Positions 43,996 through 54,929 of a stretch of 64,000 nucleotides of DNA are shown piece by piece. The translations under genes were made by a program, and so were the position numbers. The stretch lies in NCBI GenBank assembly GCA_946902985.2, contig OX336389.2, forward strand, positions 1,007,345,441 through 1,007,409,440. Direction: 5' to 3'. The stretch is from Meconema thalassinum (lineage: Eukaryota > Arthropoda > Insecta > Orthoptera > Tettigoniidae). How positions within the stretch are numbered: position 1 is the stretch's first letter; each line of letters opens with the position of its first letter. The notes below the pieces were generated by a model that saw nothing but the letters and a program-made list of their open reading frames with translations, searched no databases and was not told the origin of the DNA.

Positions 43996-44539
43996 CGCTT
44001 AGTTTGAATGGCTTATGGTCCACGCGTGGCGAGGAATGTTCCAAGGTCTTTGATAGTTGTAGACCCACCTCATTCAATAACATACATCTTATCTTGGTTG
44101 GCAACACCCCACATAAACACATCGCACTGACTCCGCACAGCACATATGAACAGGGGGGAGAAAAGGGAAAAAACAGTGTCGTTGAGATAACAGCCCATCT
44201 CAGTCGACCACACCTGGAGTAACAGTGAACACGAAAACTCCGCGTAGCTCCAGCGAGGAAGACAACCAGATAAGTAGTAGCCTGTAATATTACAGTTTAA
44301 CCATAGTTGATTTTTATAACCATATAATCACTCCAAATTAGAATCTCCGGATATCTATCACCATTTAGCATTTCACCTAACATCATATATACTGCATTTA
44401 GCGTGCACTGACAGTTGCAGTACCAATACTGCGACTAAATAATTGTACAAAAGTTTGGTGCTTTTCAGTCGGTCAACACGAATGTACCCAAATAGAGCTG
44501 GGTTATGCCCTAATCCTGAAATAAATTACATTACTCTTG
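43996..44539 (+). repeat. Right inverted terminal repeat of PLE-A
   Basis: Reverse complement of the left terminus from 44121 to 44539. About 125 bases at 43996-44120 have no counterpart in the left copy. The hammerhead segment is missing: the sequence jumps from cctgaaataaattac (44515-44530) to the target duplication. Confidence 0.85.
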
Positions 44540-44714
44540 TAATACACCTATGTAATAATCTTCATGTAATACAGTAGTTCATAACTCTATGGCCTACATA
44601 CATCAAAATCCAACATGGCGATTATCCGAAATATTTAGACGGTTCTCAATATCTACAAATCTATTTCAGCAATCAAATTGGAATTTTGTATGTTATAGGT
44701 AATTAACATACGTA

Positions 44715-46330
44715 GGATATATTAGTTCTTTGCGGAACTACTTGTTTCAAGTATGTTTATGTAAGCACCTTTTTCTGTTATGTGTAGTATTTTCAAGTCT
44801 AGTTCAATATTTGTAAATTGATGTTTAGTTTCGTGCATGTGTTCGCACAGCAGAATATCTTCGTGTTTTTTATCATGGTTATGTTCCTTATAATGAACGT
44901 ACATACACTATCTGATCAAAAGTAGCCGAACACCTATCTGAAATAGCACTTAGACTTTACCCTTGCCACGTTCCCTATTATTGGTCATTAATATGGGATG
45001 GGTCCACCCTTCACCTTTATGATGGCTTGAACTCTCCTTGGGACACTTTCAATGAGCTGTCAGAAGTCTGCGGAGGAATGGCAGCCCATTGTGTCTCAAG
45101 ATATGATACTGGACAAGATAGTAATGTTGGACGCTGGGGTCTGGAGCGAAGTTGACGTTCTATCTCACCCCAAAGGTGTTCAGTTGGGTTAAGGCTGGGA
45201 TTCTGGGCAGGCAGTCTATTACAGGAATATTATTGTCCACGAACCATTGCCTCACAGATACAGCTTTATAACAGGGTACATTGTCATGCTGATACAATCT
45301 GTCATAGTCTCCAAACTGGTCCTCTACTGAGCGCAGTACACAATGGTTTCAATTGTTTTCATATCCTTCTGAATTTGGAGTTTTCTTTAGTGCAATAGGG
45401 GATTATACCCAAACCATGAAAAACATCCCTATACCATAACTCCACCTTATCCATACTTCACTGTTGGCACTACACATGATGGCTGGTGAAGTTCTCCAGG
45501 CACTCGCCTAACCCAAACCCTGCCATTGGATTGCCACAGGCTATAGCGTGATTCATCACTCCAAATCGCTCATTTCCAGTCACTCTTTACATTACCTCAA
45601 GTAGCACTTAGCATTGACTACAGAAATGTTTGGCTTATGACCAGCCACTCTACCATTGTAACCCATTCTTTTTAACTCCCGACGCACAGTCATTGTGCTA
45701 GTTGAACTGGTTGTAGCAATTTGGAACTCGTGAGTGATTCCATCCGCAATTTTTGACAATTCCTGTCCATCAGAAAATGAGGTCTGCCTGGTCTTGGATT
45801 AGCTGCGGTTGTTCCTTGTTCCTCACAATCACATCACCAACAGTCGATTTGGGTAGCTTTAGAAGAGTTGCTATGTCCCTGATGGACTTGTTATTCAGGT
45901 GTCATCCAATGACTTGTTCCCATTTGAAGGCACTGAGCTCGCCTGACCAACCCATTCTGTTGTTACTGCTTCTCTACTGAAAACACAATACTCCCAACCT
46001 ACTTTAATACTGGCGGGTCTGCCTCTCGTGACATCTAGGGTTCAATTACTTATTACATGGGGTGTCTGGATACTTTTGATCAGACTGCCAGACTGTCCTA
46101 TGTATGTGGTTTGACATGAGCTGCATTTCAATTGGTATATTCCTGTTTATGGAATTTTTCTTGTTTATTAATTGTATGAGAATTGAAAATTTTGTTATTT
46201 GGGTTAATGATTTTAGTGCTATTTTTAAATTAAATTTTCTTAAAATGTTAGTTAATCCATATAAGTTGTTACTGTTATAATCTGTGCCCAAGGTTGCAAT
46301 ATCGAATCCTGGTGCAGTCAGCTGGCATTT
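44715..46330 (-). mobile_element. PLE-D, Penelope remnant interrupted by a Tc1-like element
   Basis: The minus-strand stretch 46330-46090 reads NNLYGLTNILRKFNLKIA, and in another frame GIYQLKCSSCQTTYIGQ. After the Tc1 insertion (44906-46087), 44904-44722 continues with HYKEHNHDKKHEDILLCEHM and ETKHQFTNIELDLKILHITE. These are the linker and the two halves of a Penelope GIY-YIG domain, split just behind the YIG motif. No RT is seen upstream (46330-46480 is a SINE), so this copy is truncated. Confidence 0.82.
44906..46087 (-). mobile_element. Degenerate Tc1-like element inside PLE-D
   Basis: Ends cactatctgatcaaaagtag on the left and cagtctgatcaaaagtatcc from the right are inverted repeats ending near gacacc. 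The minus strand has Tc1 transposase traces: a reverse complement of gaacacctttggggtgagat (45160-45180) and catgacaatgtaccctgtta (45265-45285), equivalent to the W-DEL and Q-H-D regions. It is too degraded for any long frame. A TA borders the left end; the right border is unclear. Confidence 0.75.
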
Positions 46331-46470
46331 GAGGGTGCACAAAAGAGAGGGAGCCCTGTCAGTAGATTAATGATTCCCTTCGGGGAAAATTTCTGGCACC
46401 CAGGCGTCTCTAAAAGCTGCAGTAGTTAAAAGGGACATAAAACCAATAACATTATTAAAAGTGAAAGTTG
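46280..46470 (+). repeat. tRNA-derived SINE (family 3)
   Basis: B box aatatcgaatcctgg, body words agctggcatttgagggtgc, gtcagtagatta and aaagggacataaaaccaata. The same body is on the minus strand at 57470-57670, and its tail is at 56760-56815. Confidence 0.75.
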
Positions 46471-47719
46471 CGCATTTTTTATCTTCATTACCAATTTTAT
46501 TTAACGTTGTTTGTGGTTTATTTTTAAATTTAGTCTATTTATTTTATTTAGATAATGTTGGTTATTTTTGTTTAGTTTTGCTATTTTATGTTTTGTTTCA
46601 ATTTCTATTTTGTAGTTGTCTGGTGTTTAACACATACATGACATTCCAGACATTAATGTCACTAAGCACAATTAACCACAACTGAAGGAAATCTACAAGG
46701 AAGTTATCTCGAGACACCCTAGCAATAAAAGCAATTAACTATGGAACTAATATTCCAGCATAACCAACAGGCATTTGACTAATATTTACAAGCACAAAAC
46801 AATGTTTTAATAGAGTTACATAGAACATAAATTTGGATTTCAATTCAGTTGCAAATGATTTTAACAAGACTCATTACAGCAATTTTGACGTAATAAGTGT
46901 TTCAACACATTTTATTGTTTTAGAATTAATCAGCAAGCAACAAAATGAACATTTATACAAAACTGTGGTTCATTGGAGACAACTGTGTATTTTAATATTT
47001 AATAATGTGCTGAAGAAGGGTCAAATTTAGACACAAAATATAATAATAATAATAATAATAATAATATTGATTTGGGTGATAAAACTGTAGAAATTCTTGT
47101 AAAAGAAACTTGATTGAACATCAAAACTCCAACATGGTTTATTTTGTGGCATTTAATTTGAATTAATCATCTGAATAAAACATTGCTTATGAAGGGTGCC
47201 AGGAAAGTACATCACAGGTGCCATGCTGCTGCGTTGGACAGCACTGGTATAGATAATATTTTATGTATTTCACTGAAGAAAGCCTACAGAAGTATTTTCT
47301 TTTAAATCATCAGTGAATTCAAGAGAAATGTGCAAACATAGCTTAGGCGTGATTGATTTAGACACTGTACATCCTGTATACTGTATTGTCAGCCACAATG
47401 CTCACACTCAAAGCTTTGTAGCTTTTGGGACTTTTCCCAACGATTCTTAATGCTCATTCCAGGTGTTTTCCCTTAATTCATTATGTAACTTCGGCAATTC
47501 CTACTCCAAATACATATAGTTACACATCCTATAATAGGCATTATAAGAACACAAGAGATTTTCGAACAAGAAAGCACATGTAGCTAGTGACCCTGTTGTC
47601 CCCAGTCCCCCTCCCGCAAATTTAAACCTTGACAGATATGTTAAACTGAATTTTTCAGTGTGGTTGGAAGTATGATTGTTCTATTTTTTGACTATAGAAT
47701 GTTCCTTTCTTGTTTTTAG
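46471..47719. other. AT-rich intronic sequence, no recognised gene
   Basis: Holds a pyrimidine- and T-rich stretch (46480-46610), a (TAA)n microsatellite at about 47039-47070, and nothing recognisable otherwise. The last 20 bases (gttcctttcttgtttttag) form the polypyrimidine tract and acceptor of exon 3. Confidence 0.5.
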
Positions 47720-47838
47720 AGGTTAATGAAGACGCCCAGGATGAAGCACAGGATGACTACGCCCCTCTCCCAATAGATGATGAAGTTGCTATAAAGAAAC
47801 CTGTTGCAGATGCGAATCATGCAGTAAATACAAATTAA
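47720..47838 (+). CDS. Candidate terminal coding exon of the host gene
   Basis: After the acceptor ttcttgtttttag, two bases complete the codon from exon 2 (giving Glu). The frame then reads VNEDAQDEAQDDYAPLPI, DDEVAIKKPV and a C-terminus NHAVNTN before TAA at 47836-47838. The acidic character continues that of exon 2. The three exons sum to 354 bases, 117 residues plus stop. The protein has no predicted signal peptide, membrane segment or known domain. It is likely soluble and largely disordered; this is inference from composition. The 3' untranslated region should follow. Confidence 0.6.
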
Positions 47839-48690
47839 TTGTCATGCAATGGACGTTAGGTGAGACTTTTGATCTAATGAGATAAAACCCGATTTTCTGC
47901 TCATTTGTAACCCATACTTCAAAAACATTGGAAACATGATTCGTTTCCAGTAGTCGTTGAGACATTTGAAGATTTATGCGAGCATTATCTTTCAATTTGG
48001 ACAAGAAGATTTTCCAAACAAGCTTCTGGAGTGTCGAGCTAAGGTAGAACTTATCAGTCATTAGCAACCCATATTTTATCAGCATCATCAGCCTTGTATT
48101 AGAATTCTGAATTTTGATAATTTCATTAATTAGAACAAGTTAAGATTGAAAGAATATTATACCAATGCAAGTAGGAGATGATTGATAAGTCTTCCTCCTC
48201 TAGAATTAATTCCTTTCAAATGTTATTTTTTAAACAGAGGAAAATGTATGTTATGCAGTTGAAAAAGAGTTGGTGTTTTTTAGTAACATTAACTTATGTT
48301 TTAGTTATGTGTATTACACTGAAATATTTCAGTGGTGTGATTGCACTGATGTTAATATTCTTCTGTCACAAGAAAGTTGGTTTCCTATTTTGTGAGAATG
48401 TTGTTCTTTGCAAGGTATAAGAATATTCAGTATGGATAATACTAACTAGATGAGATAGAACTTATCGATCATTTACAACTCATATTTTAGCTACCGTATA
48501 TGATAATTGTGTAAAGACTAGCAAATTATTGATTGAAGTTTCTATTTGCTATTTTGGTTAGGGGAAATGGAAGATTGGAGGAATATTGTGGTGTTAGTAG
48601 TAGGCCTACATGTACAACTGAGGAAAAGGACTAAGCAACTGCCTTTGCACCATGAGATTTTCATGAATATGTACTAGACGCCCCCTAAAG
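47839..48690 (+). other. Probable 3' untranslated region and flank
   Basis: AT-rich sequence behind the TAA of candidate exon 3. No protein motif was found. A polyadenylation site could not be fixed with confidence. Confidence 0.35.
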
Positions 48691-48699
48691 TGAGCCACC

Positions 48700-48835
48700 C
48701 TGCAACCCTGTTAAGCCGTGCAAGGGGAAATGCAAGTCCTGAGATCAAAGGTTCGAATCCCAGTGATTAGAGCAGTCATTCTAAAGCAAATGCTGGATTG
48801 GTGTCTCATTTTAAGTCCCGAGACACCTACCTCAA
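48700..48835 (+). repeat. Degenerate tRNA-derived SINE
   Basis: Head ccgtgcaaggggaaatgcaa with B box aaggttcgaatccca and a remnant of the shared body (gcaaatgctggattggtg). The tail-like word acacaggttgttagacaatt (48892-48911) also occurs in the SINE at 61767. Confidence 0.6.
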
Positions 48836-48984
48836 TTTTAGATACAGTACCAATAATACAGTTTCGTACTCTACTATAGTCTCGACAGAAACACAGGTTG
48901 TTAGACAATTCAACACACACTCGAGCACATGCGGTGGTATCAGTAAAGAAAATATAATTTTTGCCAGGTTTAGGGAAACTCTTA

Positions 48985-49068
48985 TTACAGTTGGGTACAA
49001 TCGTATTGACCGACTGAAAAGCATTAATTTCGATTACCAAGGCAACACTGAAAAATGGCTTTTAACTC
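48985..49068 (-). repeat. Fragment of PLE-A terminus
   Basis: On the minus strand it reads gccatttttcagtgttgcct and cttttcagtcggtcaatacg, matching the outer end of PLE-A at 33214-33275. Confidence 0.75.
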
Positions 49069-50225
49069 CATAATAAAACAGACAAGGGCCAATTAAGACA
49101 AAAACAAGGTACAATCAGCTTCGTGTGGAATATTGACAAGAGAGGTAGGCCCCAATCCCACTCTCATTCATTTAAAATAGGTTAATCTATTGACATGAGG
49201 AAGCAGGCCCCGTTCCTACGGGATGGCGCTAAGAAGAAGGAGAAGAAGAATCTATAGACATGAATGTCTCAAGCATTTTATGGACCGTCAAATGCCACCC
49301 CAATCCCACAAATTATAGCAAAGAGATTGGGAGTGCCTTACCCATTGCACCTCAGCTGGCCTTGATAGCATGTCTTTTGTAATTTTTAGAGTGTAGGAGT
49401 ACAGGTGGTGTAACATCCTCACCTTTTCATTTCTATCTACAACTGTATTAATAAGGCATTCATCTCCTGTACCTAAGGTTGCACACTTCAATTTCAGCAT
49501 AATATTGGTATTTAAGGTCACTTAAATGTCACAGATATGTGTCAATATATTTTTCTGGTGTATTAATGAACACCTCCAAGGAAATGTATGCCCCATGGGC
49601 ATATCTAAAGCCAGAGTAACTCAAGGGATGTTAAAATTAAAATAATAATTATAATAATAATCATTATTGTTTATTATTTACGACCATGTGAAAAGTGCCT
49701 TTGGCCCAGATTCGATTTCGAACATATTTAGTCTCAAATAACAGGCTTTCTCTGCAGAAGACTCAAGATAAACAATTCCTTACATTCAAGATGGTGGATG
49801 GGCATATTTTTGAAATGTTTAAATCAATTCCTCAAAATAAAAAAGAGGAATTGCAATGTAGCTTAATAAATGGGGTGTCTTTTGTAGGATACAACACTTA
49901 ACGTTCATCACAAGAACATTCAATTATACACCTTGATAAGGACGAAGAGTTATAACTATACTCACACATTTAAGAGAAAGTAGGCTATATGATGTTTACT
50001 GAACATCTTGTTTTATATGCTGAATCCAAAGATTTAGTACTTAAATATAAGTGTGCAGTCCAAAATAGTGTTAAATCAATACTCAATCAATACCTTGATT
50101 TTAGTGAGTCTCCTGTCTGATATAAATTTTAATGCTGTTGATGTAAAGAAATACATTATCTCAGAACTATTTGACAGACTTTTAAAGAACTAAAGCTGAA
50201 ACTAACAGTCATTGTATTTTTTGGG
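49069..50225. other. No recognised features apart from simple repeats
   Basis: A (TAA)n-type simple repeat lies at 49640-49675. A 68-codon open frame at 49695-49901 shows no motif I recognise. The rest is AT-rich noncoding sequence. Confidence 0.4.
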
Positions 50226-50411
50226 GTATGTGGTGGCGCAGTGGTCAATATGTTTGCCTCTCACCAAGGTAGACGGGTTCGCTTACCGGTCAATATATGT
50301 TAGATTTTCGGAGTGAAATGCCATGTCCTGTGGTTCGGATTCCACGTAAAGAGTAGGTCCCGTGACTCATTATCTCGAGATTAACAGTCACATCAAACTA
50401 CAAGCTTTTTT
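50226..50411 (+). repeat. tRNA-derived SINE (family 1)
   Basis: Head ggtggcgcagtggtcaatat, B box gggttcgcttacc, body ccatgtcctgtggttcggat. Same family as 3749-4025, but without the duplicated body. Confidence 0.8.
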
Positions 50412-50688
50412 TCATTATATTTTAATGACTATTGTTTACTGGAAAAAGCAAATTGATTCAGCAAATATAAGTGATGCGTGATCCAAACGGTTGTGAAAGT
50501 CTTTTTGATGAACAGTGCTTGTTTTAATATCTTCACTTTTATTAGCATAAGGCCGGGATTACACTATCGAAGAAATTTGTCAAAGAAATTTTATAAAATA
50601 TTTTATGAACCTTAACTTTTATAAAAGTTATGCAAAGCAATCATCACACCATTACACTACATCAAATAATTTATCGTACTTCTGCAAA

Positions 50689-50935
50689 ATGGATGAAGGA
50701 CAGTTCCTTTTTCACTTAACTGTATTACGGTAGTTGAAATTCTTAAGTGACAATACCGGTATATAAAAGAAACGGAAAGATAAAAGTGAGCGTCTATGGG
50801 TTAAATCATGGCTCGATCACTTGGCAAGGAAGATATTTACAGTATAAGAGTAAAATCTTGGTGAACGAGCTGCAGTACGAGGACTTGATAAATGACATTA
50901 ATATTTAATAATTATGAAGAAATGAATGATAACGT
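50689..50935 (+). pseudogene. Harbinger transposase N-terminal remnant
   Basis: ATG at 50690 starts MDEGQFLFHLTVL. After stops it continues with SERLWVKSWLDHLARK and, in a shifted frame, LVNELQYEDLIND. This W-V-x2-W-L-x-R start followed by L-x2-EL-x2-D resembles the opening of PIF/Harbinger transposases. Only about 80 codons remain and several stops interrupt them. The catalytic DDE region was not found. Confidence 0.55.
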
Positions 50936-50989
50936 TCTAAACAACCACTGCTTGAGCAAAGGAAGTTGAAACATACAAAGTAAAAAAGT

Positions 50990-51075
50990 AGGCAGTAGGT
51001 GGGATTTGATCCCTGGCCATGTTGCACGGGTATTGAGCGCTTTACTCATTCCACCAACTGAACACTGCCTCTAAG
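50990..51075 (-). repeat. tRNA-like SINE head
   Basis: On the minus strand: gttcagttggtggaatgag (A-box region) and cagggatcaaatcccacc (B-box region). It is a short head with no clear body. Confidence 0.6.
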
Positions 51076-51189
51076 AGATTGGCTTCACGTATTACATGCC
51101 GGTCAATATATAAGTGCTTATTTACATTCACTTGTAAAACGATAAGTGAAATTGACAAATTATAATACGAATATATATGTAATACTGTA

Positions 51190-53131
51190 CGTGTGTACGT
51201 CACTAAACTCCTTCTAAACGGCTGGACCGATTTTGATGAAATTTTTAATGTATGTTTGAGTGGATCCCTGTATGGTGTCGATTCACAATTGGACCCAGTA
51301 TGTGGCGTAGCGACCAAAATGTAGGATGAAGACACTTTTAGAACCACAAGATACGGTCAACTAAACAAACACTGTCGTCATGGAAACTGCTAGCTTTAGT
51401 GAAAACTAAAGTCTCAGCTCAACAGGGTCGTCTTTCCCCACTAATTCTCCCAGGCCCGTTTCCTTGGCAGTGTTTTTTTCTGGAAAGTTCATGAATAATT
51501 GACTTTCTGAGAATAATTCATAGTTATCTTTGTGTACCAGAGGTGGCGGTGATGTCGAATTCGTGGTATTTAGCGTAGGCTTCAAAACATGCACAAATCA
51601 CTTGCATCGTAGCTTGGCGTTGTTTTGACATTTCAATAACGGCTCATCGAAAATAAACAATACGTAGGTTAGTTTGTGTGGGTCTCTGTATGGCTTACAT
51701 TCCAAATTGGACCCGGTATGTGGCGTTGCGATCAGGTTCTAGAATTTTTTTCATTTTTTGTCAGGGTCTTCTTTCCCCACTAATTCTCCCAGGACCGTTC
51801 CCTTGGCAGTGGTTTCTTCTGAGAAGTTCATGAATAATTGACTTTCTGAGAATAATTTGTAGTTAAGCTTTTGAATCATAGGTGGCGGTGATGTCAAATT
51901 ACAGTGGAACGTGGCTAATTCGAACTTCTATAATTCGAAATCTTCTTTAATTCGAATTTTTCTCGTGGTCCCTAGCATTTTATATACAATCAATGCTAAA
52001 AAATCGTGGTTAATTCGAATTATATTTTGGATAATTCGAAGTTTTTACGTGTAAAAAGCCGATCGGAAGCCAAACATTTGGGTCAGGAATTCCCAAAAAA
52101 CGACGTTGTTTCATTGGCATGCGGCCCCTACTCGATTGTTTTTCCTGCGTGACTAACAACACGCCTGCGATGCTCCTTCCGAAGTCAATGCCCAACCCCC
52201 TCCCACCCTCCTATTGTTTTGTAACGCTCCACATTAACTCATAACAGTGTCTTCCCTTACACCTGTCTGGTTGTGCATGCTGTGTACTGCAGTATTCTGA
52301 ATGGTTTGATTTCTAGATTGCTGGATTACTACTGTCATTAAATAGGTGAATAGTACATTTTTGTTTTATTTTATCATTTGAAACTTGTGAGGTTATTCAC
52401 GATACAGTCATTATACAGTACCGTTGTCTGTTAATCTGCTTTGTTGAACGTAAATCATTATGTAAACCAAATACGTACTGTATAAGCACTTTACTCGTTG
52501 AAAACCTATGTAATATTATGTTTAACAAAGGTTCTTGGATGAAAACTTAACATTTGAATATTTTGTCTACCCTTTTCAAAGAACTTCCTTAATTCGAATT
52601 TTTGGATAATTCGAATTTTTTTACTGGTCCCTTGAGGTTCGAATTATCCAAGTTCCACTGTATTGGTATTTGTCGTAGGCTTCAGAAAGTGCGCAAATCA
52701 CTTGCATCGTAGCTTAGCGTTGTTTTGAGATTTCAGTAACGGCTCATCGAAAATAAACAACATGTACAGTAAGTTTGTTTGAGTGGGTCCCTGTATGGTT
52801 TGCATTCACAATTGGACACAGCAGGTGGCGTTCCGATCAGGTTCTAGAAATTTTGTTATTATTTTTTGTCAGGGCCTTCTTTCCCCACTAATTCTCCCAA
52901 GCCCTTTCCCTTGGCAGTGGATTCTTCTTAGATGTTTTTGTACCATAGGTGGTGGTGATGTCGAATTATTGGTATTTGACGTAGGCTTCCATGGAAATGA
53001 TTTGAGTTTTTTCTTTAAAAATCAATGTGAAATGTCACTTAGTAGGTTATATAGTTCATTGAAAATTCAATTATGTTTGCCGAACCCGCTCTATATATTC
53101 GGGCAGGACAACGTCTGCCGGGCTTACTAGT
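51190..53131 (+). mobile_element. Helitron-like element with three internal repeat units
   Basis: Three diverged direct units (about 51195-51660, 51661-52770 and 52770-53000) share gagtggatccctgtatggt-like, ttccccactaattctccc, ggtggcggtgatgtc and cttgcatcgtagcttggcgt words. The right end has a hairpin, cgggcagg-acaacgt-ctgccgg, a few bases before CTAG and T (53127-53131). That is the Helitron 3' signature. The 5' TC end could not be fixed. No replicase-helicase is present, so it is non-autonomous. Confidence 0.65.
51902..52660. mobile_element. Tigger/pogo-like element inserted in the Helitron-like array
   Basis: Inverted ends cagtggaacgtggctaattc and cagtggaacttggataattc are flanked by TA (51900-51901 and 52661-52662). 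Subterminal taattcgaa words are repeated several times on both sides. Removing it rejoins gtgatgtcaaatta with ttggtatttgtcgtagg, which matches the intact sibling units. The 759-bp interior is noncoding. Confidence 0.85.
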
Positions 53132-53472
53132 TATTATATAAAATACACTATCATTCACGTCTGTTTGCAACCTATTTAACTATTTAATTCTTCTTTATAT
53201 CCTGAAATATGCTTCCTTTATTTACAGCGCTTATAGCCTCTGCTAATTATACCTACACTTTCTATCTTTTATTTATGTTTTTACATATTTTGTACCATTT
53301 ATTATGCAACATTTCATGCATTTCACACTCTGATATGAGCATCTTTGTTGTGATAATATTCCAGCTGTTACCTTTGATAAAAGATTTCCCCATTACACTG
53401 TCATATCTTTTATAGAAGATCTATTATCAAAGAGCTTTGACAAATTTCTTTGATAGTGTAATACCAGCCTAA

Positions 53473-54929
53473 GTTTCGTCCGCATTCTTAATCGTTGAGG
53501 TGGAAAATATGGATGTATTGCAAGCTGATATAAAGCAAGGCTGTGTTTGAGCATTGATTATCCTAAAACATTGAGTTGGAACTCTGATATGTACCGGTAC
53601 TAAAAGAAAAACAAACTAAAGAAGCCTTACAAAAAATTTGGGAAGAAGCAGAGATTCCTTAAAATGATCAGTTCCTGTGCTTCTAAACTGTGACCCTTTG
53701 ATTGAGCTTTAACCAAGTTAAACCCCAGGAAGTTGAACTATGCAATGTGCTTGGCAGAGAATACTCTCCCTTCTGGAATAAAGGGTAAACATCAGAAAAT
53801 TGAAGACTTGTCTGCAGCACTCAAAAATGTTGTGTCATTTGTAAATAAGATTTATGAGAGGTTGTTTGGTGAGTAGAAGCAATGCCACACTTGAGTTCGG
53901 GATCATATAGTCGGCAGCGACATTAAAGTTGTGACCTCTTCAGAAATGCATGAATTATGAAAGATGTTATCCAGCTTACATATCTCTGTATTGTTTATAT
54001 ATTATTTCTTTTTTGTTACATCTATGCTTTCCAACTCTTCCCGAGTTGAAATTGTTCTTTCATTCAGCTCAACCTTTGTTAGCTCTGGCACTGACTCATA
54101 TCCTTTATAGGGGGAGAGAAGGAAAAGGAAAAAAGAAAATTCACTACTATCCCTTGTCCCCCTCCATTTGCTTTGAAATTAAAACTCCTTGTAAGGATAA
54201 GTAATAAACAGTAATGAAATATACTCTTGATTAAGCCTATATTTAAGCTAATAAATTCATAATTTTTCACACAAGCCCCTTGAAAATGAAAATGTTTCAA
54301 TATATTGTTACTTCTACCAAAAGAACCAGGACTGTTCAGAACACTGGTGGACTGTTAAGTCTTCTGAATTTATTAAACAAGGCTGTGGTTAGGAAATCTG
54401 GGTTATTAAAGGAGAGAGTCACAGTGTAATGTATATGTTACTCGCTGTTCTTTTCCTGTTGATGGGCTACGAAATATTTTGCCTTCAATCATTTTCTCAC
54501 CTCCAAAAAAAATTCACATAAACAATGATGATGGTCAAGGTCCAGATATCCCACAGTGAAATTGTTTAAACAGATTGCACACGTACAGAAAAGAGCTTTG
54601 CAGAGGCCGTGCCACTGACAGGTCGCAAATACTCGCTGCCAGATTTATAGCATGTACCGATTACAACAGCGGGTCGGGAAGCCCTGGATGCTGTCGTAGC
54701 ATTTATTACATACATAGCTGGCAAGCTAATTTAGTTGTGATAATCAAGACTTATTGTCAAGTACTGTAGCCTACCTCATATCCCGTGAACATGGTTAGGC
54801 ATAGAACAAAACATTGAATTTTCCTAGTGAAAAGTTATCTTCTCAAGAAGAAGTTTGCAGTAAATTTGTTCGTAAGTTTCGGGGCCGTGCGGTTTTTACT
54901 TGTGGGGGGAACCTCAAACAAAAGGTATA
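53473..54929. other. No recognised features
   Basis: A short open stretch at about 53695-53875 reads LNYAMCLAENTLPSGIKGKH but matches nothing I know. The remainder is AT-rich, with a GGGAGAGAAGG-type purine patch near 54110-54140. Confidence 0.4.

Larger units (their letters stand above)
33201..44539 (+). mobile_element. PLE-A, Penelope insertion with inverted termini and nested elements
   Basis: The insertion is bounded by the 12-bp direct repeat taatacacctat (33189-33200 and 44540-44551). Its terminal repeats (33201-33775 and 43996-44539) are inverted relative to each other, an arrangement known for Penelope. Between them, on the + strand, is a broken RT and GIY-YIG gene. It is interrupted at 35066-39830 by a copia element, and between its stop codon and right terminus by PLE-B (40276-43995). 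Removing both restores a layout of terminus, RT, endonuclease, inverted terminus. Confidence 0.9.
50551..53469 (+). mobile_element. PIF/Harbinger-like transposon with nested repeats
   Basis: Inverted ends begin ggccgggattacactatcga and, from the right, ggctggtattacactatcaa, matching on through gaaatttgtcaaag. TAA flanks both (50548-50550 and 53470-53472), which fits the 3-bp TWA target duplications of Harbinger elements. A decayed transposase N-terminus lies behind the left end. The interior beyond 50940 is occupied by a SINE, a Helitron-like array and a Tigger MITE. Confidence 0.75.

Noticed and set aside
33201..44539. Endogenous retrovirus or other integrated virus
   Set aside because: No envelope gene and no viral polymerase. 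The RT genes have Penelope and copia motifs, and ends match those elements.
48178..48420. Hydrophobic 80-codon frame behind candidate exon 3
   Set aside because: Looks like a membrane protein only because the region is T-rich; no start context, homology or splice link.
53695..53875. Possible exon reading LNYAMCLAENTLPSGIKGKH
   Set aside because: Open for about 60 codons only, no consensus splice pair that fits, no recognised family. Left as unassigned.
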